From assembly GCF_014200435.1 (NCBI RefSeq), contig NZ_JACHBR010000001.1:3689501-3753500 (forward strand): a stretch of 64,000 nucleotides of DNA, in the 5' to 3' direction. Positions 1 through 6,267 of the stretch are shown piece by piece. The position numbers and the translations under genes were made by a program. Numbering within the stretch: the first letter of the stretch is position 1; each line of letters opens with the position of its first letter. Under the pieces are notes generated by a model. The model did not search any database and had not been told where the DNA came from. It saw nothing but the letters and a program-made list of their open reading frames with translations. Source of the DNA: Sphaerisporangium krabiense. Its GTDB lineage: Bacteria > Actinomycetota > Actinomycetes > Streptosporangiales > Streptosporangiaceae.

Positions 1-969
1 GACTTCGACGTCGTCGATGAGTCGAACCTTCAACGGCAGATCATCCACGGCCAGTCGGACGTGGGACGCCTGAAGGCGGAGAGCGCCGCCGCGAGCGTGC
101 GCGAGATCAACCCCTACGTCAACGTCGTGATCCACAACGTGGCGCTCACGACCGACAACGTGCTGGACATCTTCGCCGGCTACGACCTGATCGTGGACGG
201 CACCGACAACTTCGCCACGCGGTACATGGTGAACGACGCGGCGGTCCTGCTCGGCAAGCCCTACGTCTGGGGCTCGATCTACCGCTTCGACGGCCAGGCC
301 AGCGTCTTCTGGGCCGAGCACGGCCCGTGCTACCGCTGCCTGTACCCCGAGCCCCCGCCGCCCGGCATGGTGCCGTCCTGCGCCGAGGGCGGCGTCCTCG
401 GCGTGCTGTGCGCCTCGATCGGATCGATCCAGGTGAACGAGGCGATCAAGGTGCTCACCGGCGTCGGCGAGCCGCTCGTCGGGCGTCTCATGATCTACGA
501 CGCCCTGGAGATGAAGTACCGCGACGTCAAGGTCCGCAAGGACCCCGAGTGCCCGCTGTGCGGCAAGAACCCCACGATCACCGAGCTGATCGACTACGAG
601 GCGTTCTGCGGCACCATCTCCGACGAGGCCCAGCAGGCCGCGTCCGGCTCCACGATCACCGCCCAGGAGCTGAAGGAGATGCAGGACCGCGGCGAGGACA
701 TCTTCCTCGTGGACGTCCGCGAGCAGAACGAGTACGAGATCGTCAACATCCCGGGCGCGGTGCTGATCCCCAAGGGCGAGTTCCTGCGCGGCACGGCCCT
801 GGAGCAGCTCCCGCACGACAAGAAGATCGTGCTGCACTGCAAGTCCGGCGCCCGCTCGGCCGAGGCTCTGGCCGTGGTCAAGAACGCCGGCTTCGCCGAC
901 GCCGTCCACGTCGGCGGCGGCGTGCTGAGCTGGGTCAAGACCGTCGACCCTTCTCTCCCGACCTACTGA
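1..969 (+). CDS. moeZ: Adenylyltransferase/sulfurtransferase MoeZ, 5'-truncated
   Basis: The reading frame is open from the first base, so the N-terminus lies outside the window. The visible part starts in the ThiF/E1-like adenylation domain (DESNLQRQ, VDGTDNFATR). It carries two CxxC pairs (CYRC and CPLC) expected to bind structural zinc. The C-terminal third is a rhodanese domain (VDVREQNEYE) with the active-site loop CKSGARS, whose Cys would carry the persulfide. Known role of the family: adenylation and thiolation of ubiquitin-like sulfur carriers such as MoaD, ThiS or CysO for molybdopterin, thiamine or cysteine synthesis in the cytosol. The adenylation-rhodanese fusion favours MoeZ over plain MoeB. 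A strong hairpin follows the stop codon. Confidence 0.92.
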   Translation, partial: DFDVVDESNLQRQIIHGQSDVGRLKAESAAASVREINPYVNVVIHNVALTTDNVLDIFAGYDLIVDGTDNFATRYMVNDAAVLLGKPYVWGSIYRFDGQASVFWAEHGPCYRCLYPEPPPPGMVPSCAEGGVLGVLCASIGSIQVNEAIKVLTGVGEPLVGRLMIYDALEMKYRDVKVRKDPECPLCGKNPTITELIDYEAFCGTISDEAQQAASGSTITAQELKEMQDRGEDIFLVDVREQNEYEIVNIPGAVLIPKGEFLRGTALEQLPHDKKIVLHCKSGARSAEALAVVKNAGFADAVHVGGGVLSWVKTVDPSLPTY

Positions 970-985
970 CCGGCCCCGCCGGTCT

Positions 986-1026
986 CCCGCGGCCCGTTCC
1001 TCCTTCCGGGAGGGACGGGCCGCGGG
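986..1026 (+). terminator. Hairpin terminator after moeZ
   Basis: A perfect 12-bp stem pairs CCCGCGGCCCGT (986-997) with its reverse complement at 1015-1026, 17 nt after the moeZ stop. There is no T-run, as is common for actinobacterial terminators. Confidence 0.7.
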
Positions 1027-1181
1027 CGTTTCCGAGGCCGTCCCTCCGGGGCGAAAACCGTCGCTTTCCTGGGGGGCGAGTTTGTCCATCCCCAGCTATC
1101 CGGACAGAACATCGCTTACCGGCCGGTCCGGCACGTTAAGGTCGGGCAGGTGAGGGGGAGCGAGCGCGGGAGGTCGGCCAC

Positions 1182-1901
1182 GTGAGCGAGTCGCGCGCCT
1201 GGCCCCCGTTCGTGATCATCTCGGCGTTGACGCTGATCTGCGCCGTCGTCGCCGGCGTGACCGGCGGGGCGGCCGGCGCGGAGCTCACCCGGGGGCCGAG
1301 CGCGGCCGAGATCCGCCAGGCGTCCGCGGAGGAGATGGCCCGCCGCTGGCGCACCTGGCCCGCGGGCAAGGTCTTCCCCGCGCTGCTGCCGTACATCGCC
1401 GAGCAGGGCGGCGAGGAGAAGGCCCGCAGGGTGGGCATCTCCTCGCGCACCGACTGCGCGGCCGCCGTGGACGTCGCGCTGCGGTCCGCGCTCAGGACGG
1501 CGGGCTGCCGGGCCGTCCTCAGGGCGACCTACCTGGACGCGCTGCAGGGCGTCGTGGTCACGATCGGCGTCGCCGCCTTCCCCGACCAGGCGTCCGCGCT
1601 GGCCGCGAGGACGGCGTTCCCCAAGGCGGGCAGGCCCGCGCCCGGCCTGCGCGCGCTGGCCTTCCCGCAGACCGTGACCGACCGCTTCACCGCCGCCGCC
1701 CGCCAGACCTCCTCGCTGGCGCAGGCGGGCCCCTACCTCGTGCTCACGACCGCGGGCCAGGTGGACGGCAGGCCCGCCCGCTCGGTGGGCCGGCAGCGCT
1801 CCACGATCTTCGCCTTCGCCTCCGACCTGGAGGAACGCGTCCTGACCGCGCTCGCCACGCCCGCCAGGCCCGACTGCGCGGGCAAGGACTGGCAGTGCTG
1901 A
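1182..1901 (+). CDS. Membrane-anchored protein of unknown function, copy 1 (partner of subtilase)
   Basis: The 239-residue protein starts at GTG 1182, with GGGAGG eight bases upstream. It has one N-terminal hydrophobic segment (about residues 8-30) and then a soluble, probably extracellular domain. I do not recognise a named family. It is a paralogue of the product of 3247-4155: both have an RRW-x-TWPA-x-x-VFPA-x-x-PY block and four cysteines in matching places (xC-A-AVD, GCRxxLRATY, and two near the C-terminus in PDCAG..WQC or PRCTQGNVC). These could form two disulfides. The stop codon overlaps the GTG of the following mycosin-like protease by seven bases, so the two are translationally coupled. 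It may be a partner, substrate or chaperone of that protease (inference). Confidence 0.8.
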   Translation: MSESRAWPPFVIISALTLICAVVAGVTGGAAGAELTRGPSAAEIRQASAEEMARRWRTWPAGKVFPALLPYIAEQGGEEKARRVGISSRTDCAAAVDVALRSALRTAGCRAVLRATYLDALQGVVVTIGVAAFPDQASALAARTAFPKAGRPAPGLRALAFPQTVTDRFTAAARQTSSLAQAGPYLVLTTAGQVDGRPARSVGRQRSTIFAFASDLEERVLTALATPARPDCAGKDWQC

Positions 1902-3172
1902 CCCCGCGCGACGCCCGCCCTCGCCGCGCGGCGCCGGCCCTGGCCGTGCTCGCCCTCGCCGCCGCGCTCGCCCTCCCGGCCGTCCCCGCGCGCGCCGACC
2001 AGGTGCGCGGCAGCCAGGCGCAGGTGCTGCGGACCCTCGACCTCGACGCCGCCTGGCGGGTCACCCGGGGCGCCGGGGCGAAGGTCGCGGTGCTCGACTC
2101 CGGCGTGGACCCCCGCCACCACGACCTGGCCGGATCGGTGGTCACCGGGCCGGACTTCACCAGGGGCGCCAACCCGCGGGGCGTCGCCCCGAGCCGCCTG
2201 CACGGCACCTACATGGCCTCGCTCATCGCCGGCCACGGGCACGGGCCGGGCGGCGCCGACGGCGTGATCGGCGTCGCGCCCGCGGCCGAGGTGCTGTCGG
2301 TGCGGGTGATCCTGGAGGACGACGAGCCGGGATTCCGCGACTTCAACTCCGAGCCCCGGTTCGAGAACGTCGTCGCGCGGGGCATCCGCTACGCCGTCGA
2401 CCAGGGCGTGGACGTCATCAACCTGTCCATCAGCAAGGACCAGCCGACGCGGCAGGAGCGCGCCGCGATCCGGTACGCGGTGTCCAAGGGCGTGGTGCTG
2501 GTCGCGGCGGCGGGGAACGACGGGGCGGGCCGCGTGACCGGGCCGTACTCCTACCCGGCGTCGCTGCCCGGGGTGATCTCGGTGGCCGCCGCCGACCGGG
2601 GCCTGCGCAAGGCGTCGTTCTCCAACCGCAACTCGCTGGTCCTGGTGGCGGCGCCGGGGGTGGACATCTACGGGGCCGGGCCGGGGGACCAGTACTGGGT
2701 GGGACGCGGAACGTCGCAGGCGACGGCGCTCGTCTCCGGGGTGGCCGCGCTGATCAAGGCGAGGTATCCGCGCATGACCCCGGCGCTCGTCACCCAGGCC
2801 CTCACCACCGGCGTCGTCCGCCACCCGCCGCAGGGGTACGACCCGGGAACCGGCTTCGGCGTGGTCAACGCGGCGCGCGCGCTCGCCGAGGCCGCCCGGC
2901 TGTCCCGGCACAAGCACACCGCCGCCGGGCCCGGCGTCCAGAACCCCGACCTGCCGGTGGGCGCGGGCGGGCGGGTCGCCGAACCCGTCCGGGTCGTGCG
3001 CAGGGACTCGCACATGATCGCGGTGTACGGCGGAGTGGCGGCGGCGGCCGGCGCGCTCGCGGGCACGAGCCTCACCGCGCTGGTGGTCCTCGCCCGGCGG
3101 GGCAGGCGCCGCCGTGAGCGCGAGGCGGCGGCCCGCCCGCCCGCGCCCTCCCGGGAACGGGCGCCGACCTGA
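1895..3172 (+). CDS. Mycosin-like S8 serine protease, copy 1
   Basis: Subtilisin-family protease of 425 residues. A signal peptide (about 1-35, ending near ALPAVPARA) exports it. The catalytic triad is visible: Asp68 in VLDSGVD, His103 in HGTYMAS and Ser274 in GTSQATALVSG, plus the oxyanion Asn in AAAGNDG. A C-terminal hydrophobic segment (about 377-399) followed by basic residues would anchor it with the catalytic domain outside, the layout of mycosins (MycP) of type VII secretion. The start is GTG 1895, inside the overlap GTGCTGA with the upstream gene. No EccB, EccC, EccD or EsxA/B genes are visible in the window, so a role in type VII secretion is not established. Confidence 0.88.
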   Translation: MLTPRDARPRRAAPALAVLALAAALALPAVPARADQVRGSQAQVLRTLDLDAAWRVTRGAGAKVAVLDSGVDPRHHDLAGSVVTGPDFTRGANPRGVAPSRLHGTYMASLIAGHGHGPGGADGVIGVAPAAEVLSVRVILEDDEPGFRDFNSEPRFENVVARGIRYAVDQGVDVINLSISKDQPTRQERAAIRYAVSKGVVLVAAAGNDGAGRVTGPYSYPASLPGVISVAAADRGLRKASFSNRNSLVLVAAPGVDIYGAGPGDQYWVGRGTSQATALVSGVAALIKARYPRMTPALVTQALTTGVVRHPPQGYDPGTGFGVVNAARALAEAARLSRHKHTAAGPGVQNPDLPVGAGGRVAEPVRVVRRDSHMIAVYGGVAAAAGALAGTSLTALVVLARRGRRRREREAAARPPAPSRERAPT

Positions 3173-3246
3173 CGGAGGCGGGAACACGACGGGTGGCGAA
3201 GGCCCATGCGAGACGCCGGAAGCGGGCATCGACGTAGCATCGGGGT

Positions 3247-4155
3247 ATGTCGCCTGAAGAGCCACGGGCGCGGCCGGCGCCCTGGCCCCCGCGCGGACGA
3301 GGCGCGTCCTCCGGCGGGCGGCTCCCCTCGGGCGGCGTCCACGCCCCGCACGGGCCCGCGCGCCCGTGGGTCGGCTCCCGTACGCGGGCCGCGAGCCTCC
3401 AGGCGGCCCGGGAACGCCTCGACCTCGAACGCGGCGTCCGCTTCCGCTCCCTCTTCCTGCTGATCATGGGCACGTTGCTCGTGGTCGCGGCGACCGACGT
3501 GCTGCTCGGCGCGGTCGGAGTCCTGCACGAGACCCGGTCCCGCCCGCTCACGCCCGTCGAGCGCGCCCGCTACGCCGAGGCGGACGTCGCGCGGCGCTGG
3601 CACACCTGGCCGGCCGACCGGGTCTTCCCCGCGCAGGTCCCCTACGTCGGCCTGGCCCGGGTGCGGCAGTACGCCAGACGGGTCGGCATCGCCCCGGAGG
3701 CCCCGTGCGCCTCGGCCGTGGACGGTCCCGTCGGCGCGGTGCTGCGGCAGCGCGGCTGCCGCACGATGCTGCGGGCCACCTACGTGGACCAGACCGCCAC
3801 GTTCGTGGTCACCGTGGGGGTCGCCGTGCTCGGGGACGAGGAAACGCGGGTGCGCGCGGCGGGCGAGCTGCCGGTCGACGACCGGGTGGGCGTGCGCCCG
3901 GTGGCCTTCCCGGGAACGGTGACCGAGTCGTTCGGCGCCGCGCAGCGCCAGCGCGCGGGCTGGGTGGGCGCAGGACCGTACATCGTCTTCAGCACCGCCG
4001 GGTACGCCGACGGCCGCACCCGCCAGGCGATCGCCCGCGAGGAGATCACCCACAGCGAGCTGTGGCCGACCGCCCAGTCCATCGCCGGCCACATCGGACG
4101 CGGCCTGTCCGCGCCGCCGGAGATCCCTCGCTGCACCCAGGGGAACGTGTGCTGA
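3247..4155 (+). CDS. Membrane-anchored protein of unknown function, copy 2
   Basis: The 302-residue protein is a paralogue of the 1182-1901 product and carries an N-terminal extension of about 60 residues rich in Pro, Arg and Gly, predicted cytosolic. One transmembrane segment (about 70-95, LFLLIMGTLLVVAATDVLL) is followed by an external domain. That domain shares RRWHTWPADRVFPA, GCRTMLRATY and VVTVGVAVL with copy 1, as well as four matching cysteines. ATG 3247 is the first in-frame ATG. No strong ribosome site is seen there, so a later start before the membrane segment is possible. The stop overlaps the next gene by the same seven bases as in copy 1. Confidence 0.75.
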   Translation: MSPEEPRARPAPWPPRGRGASSGGRLPSGGVHAPHGPARPWVGSRTRAASLQAARERLDLERGVRFRSLFLLIMGTLLVVAATDVLLGAVGVLHETRSRPLTPVERARYAEADVARRWHTWPADRVFPAQVPYVGLARVRQYARRVGIAPEAPCASAVDGPVGAVLRQRGCRTMLRATYVDQTATFVVTVGVAVLGDEETRVRAAGELPVDDRVGVRPVAFPGTVTESFGAAQRQRAGWVGAGPYIVFSTAGYADGRTRQAIAREEITHSELWPTAQSIAGHIGRGLSAPPEIPRCTQGNVC

Positions 4156-5372
4156 GCCGCGCGCATCGCCTGCGCGCGGTGGCGGCGGCGAGCGCGTCGC
4201 TGCTGCTCACGGGCATGCCGTTCGCGCCCGCCGCGGCGGCGGACGTCACGCGCGCGCCCGCCGTCCTGGACGACGTGCGCGACGCGCAGCGCTGGGTGCT
4301 CGACGCGCTGAACGCCGAGAAGGCGTGGCAGGTCACGCGGGGCGCCGGCGTCACGGTCGCGGTGGTCGACAGCGCCGTGGACGCCGGCGTGCCCGAGCTG
4401 CGGGGCAAGGTCGTGGCCGGTCCCGACCTGCGCGACGACGCCTACGACGGCAGGCCGCCGCCGCTCGGCGTGCACGGGACGGCGATGGCCTCGCTGATCG
4501 CCGGCTCCGGCCGGGACGGCGGGCTGACCGGGCTCGCGCCGGAGGCGGCCGTGCTGTCGATCCCGGTGCTGAACGACCGCCCCGAGTACCGCCTGGTCGA
4601 ACCGGACAACGGCGTCGGACCGCCCGTCGAGACCCCGCTCTCGCGCGCCCTGCGCTACGCGACCGACAACGGCGCGCGGGTGATCAGCATGTCGCTCGGC
4701 GGGTACGGCCCGCTGCGCGCCGACCGCCAGGCCGTGGCGTACGCGCTGGAGCGGGGGGTGGTGCTGGTGGCGGCCGTGGGCAACGACGGCGACTCGCGGG
4801 CCGCCGAGCGGTACGGCACCTCGTTCTGGAGCTTCCCCGCGGGGTTCGCCGGGGTGATCGGCGTGGCCGCGGTGGACCGTCTCGGCAAGCACGCCGCGTT
4901 CAGCAGCGACAACCTGTCGGTGCTGGTGGGGGCGCCGGGGGTGGCGGTCCCGGCGGCGAAGGCCGGCGGCGGGTACATCCTGATCGAGGGCAGCAGCGTG
5001 TCGACGGCCCTGGTCGCCGGGGTCGCCGCCCTGATCAAGGCGAAGTATCCGCAGCTCAGGCCCGAGCTGGTGGCCCGCGCCCTGTCCACGACGACGCGCG
5101 GCGCGCCCGCGGGCCGCTACGACGAGAAGATCGGCTTCGGGGTCGTGGACGCCGCCGCCGCGCTGGCCCGGGCGGGCGAGCTGACGCGGTACCGGTCCGG
5201 CGTCCCGGTGCGGGAGGGGCTGCACTTCGGCGGGGGCGCGACCGTCGCCGAGCCCGAGCGGCCGGGGCCGGACCCGCTGCGGCTGTGGGTCTACGGGGCC
5301 GGGATCGTCCTCGGGCTGGCCGGGTTCGGGGTGGGCGTGGTGGTGCTGACCCGGCGCTCGGAACGTCGATGA
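4149..5372 (+). CDS. Mycosin-like S8 serine protease, copy 2
   Basis: Second subtilase, 407 residues from GTG 4149. A much longer upstream open frame exists, but the signal peptide (LLLTGMPFAPAAAA) begins just after this GTG, and the GTGCTGA overlap matches that of copy 1. Triad: Asp74 (VVDSAVD), His109 (HGTAMAS) and Ser283 (GSSVSTALVAG), with Asn in AAVGNDG. The nucleophile motif is GSS instead of the usual GTS; this is conservative and probably active. A C-terminal transmembrane segment (about 377-399) is followed by RRSERR. The protein is probably anchored in the plasma membrane and faces outward. It forms with 1182-3172 a tandem duplication of a two-gene unit. Confidence 0.87.
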   Translation: MLSRAHRLRAVAAASASLLLTGMPFAPAAAADVTRAPAVLDDVRDAQRWVLDALNAEKAWQVTRGAGVTVAVVDSAVDAGVPELRGKVVAGPDLRDDAYDGRPPPLGVHGTAMASLIAGSGRDGGLTGLAPEAAVLSIPVLNDRPEYRLVEPDNGVGPPVETPLSRALRYATDNGARVISMSLGGYGPLRADRQAVAYALERGVVLVAAVGNDGDSRAAERYGTSFWSFPAGFAGVIGVAAVDRLGKHAAFSSDNLSVLVGAPGVAVPAAKAGGGYILIEGSSVSTALVAGVAALIKAKYPQLRPELVARALSTTTRGAPAGRYDEKIGFGVVDAAAALARAGELTRYRSGVPVREGLHFGGGATVAEPERPGPDPLRLWVYGAGIVLGLAGFGVGVVVLTRRSERR

Positions 5373-5496
5373 TCACGTGATGGCGGCGGTTCGGGCGCGT
5401 TTCGGCCGCTGTTCGGCGGCATTTAGGATGCGGTCGCCCCAAGGGCCGGTGATCACGTTCCGACGATCGGTAAAGGTTCGCTAGGGTTCCCGTCTC

Positions 5497-5871
5497 GTGG
5501 GATACGAGTTGCGTGTACAACGTGAATCGCCGCTCGCCTACGCCGAGCTCGCGGAGCTGACGGCGTCGGCCGACGCCGGCTTGGAACTGCGCGGCGCCCC
5601 CGAGGCCGCCGAGATCGTCGCCAGGCACGGCGACGCCGAGCACACCGTGGCGAAGTGGGAGGGGCGGCTGTTCGGCGTGCCGACCTCCGACTGGCACGTC
5701 GCCCAGCTCGCCAGGCTCGCCGCGCTGGCCGGCGGCGACCTCACCGGCGAGGACGGCGAGGCGTACCACCTGCGCGACGGCATCGTCGAGCAGGTCAACG
5801 GCGACGCCTCCTACGAGTTCGGCAAGCTCGACGAGATCCTCGCGGACGGCCCCGCGCAGTGGGCGGCCTGA
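5497..5871 (+). CDS. Conserved small protein of unknown function
   Basis: A soluble, acidic 124-residue protein with no signal peptide, membrane segment or metal-binding motif that I can recognise. The start is GTG 5497. No Shine-Dalgarno sequence precedes it. A TANNNT-type hexamer (TAGGGT, 5482-5487) lies nine bases upstream, so the message may be leaderless or nearly so. The gene is 22 bp upstream of the alkyltransferase-like gene and is probably cotranscribed with it. Confidence 0.7.
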   Translation: MGYELRVQRESPLAYAELAELTASADAGLELRGAPEAAEIVARHGDAEHTVAKWEGRLFGVPTSDWHVAQLARLAALAGGDLTGEDGEAYHLRDGIVEQVNGDASYEFGKLDEILADGPAQWAA

Positions 5872-5893
5872 GACCGGAGGCGGAAGGGAGCAG

Positions 5894-6196
5894 GTGAGCG
5901 ATCCGACGCCCTTCGCCGAGCGGGTGCTCGACGTGGTCGAGCGCATCCCGCCGGGCAAGGTCATGTCCTACGGCGACATCGCCGAGTACCTGGAGGAGGG
6001 CGGCCCGCGCCAGGTCGGCCGGGTCATGTCCACCTGGGGAGGCGGCGTCCCGTGGTGGCGGGTCGTCCACGCGGACGGCACCGCGGCGCCCGGCCACGAG
6101 GCCGCGTGCCTGGCCCACTGGAAGGAGGAGGGCACGCCGCTGCGGGGAGAACGGGTCCACATGCGCCAGGCGCAATGGCTAGGTGATCATCAGTGA
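5894..6196 (+). CDS. Alkyltransferase-like protein (MGMT family, no acceptor cysteine)
   Basis: The 100-residue protein has the C-terminal DNA-binding fold of O6-alkylguanine-DNA alkyltransferases: IPPGKVMSYGDIAEYL, the helix-turn-helix region GPRQVGRVM, and then PWWRVVHADG. In true MGMTs this last motif is PCHRV with the alkyl-accepting Cys; here Trp54 replaces the Cys and Trp55 replaces the His. Cys-less family members (ATL proteins) bind O6-alkylguanine without repairing it and flag lesions for nucleotide excision repair. A related gene lies close to adnAB in mycobacteria, matching the later part of this window. Start GTG 5894 is preceded by AAGGGAGCAG. Confidence 0.85.
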   Translation: MSDPTPFAERVLDVVERIPPGKVMSYGDIAEYLEEGGPRQVGRVMSTWGGGVPWWRVVHADGTAAPGHEAACLAHWKEEGTPLRGERVHMRQAQWLGDHQ

Positions 6197-6267
6197 GTTC
6201 TCAAGAATGCCTATTACGATTCCAGGGACGCCCTTTGCGGTGAGACTGGAAAGGCGGTGCCTCCCTG

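Noticed and set aside
3366-4148. A 261-codon N-terminal extension of the second mycosin-like protease
   Set aside because: It is out of frame with the real gene at 3247-4155, is Arg/Pro-rich, and would bury the signal peptide that begins at 4149.
1182-5372. A type VII secretion locus
   Set aside because: Only mycosin-like proteases are present; no EccB, EccC, EccD, EccE or WXG100 genes are visible in the window.
5894-6196. A functional O6-methylguanine-DNA methyltransferase
   Set aside because: The acceptor Cys and activating His are both Trp, so the protein cannot transfer the methyl group.
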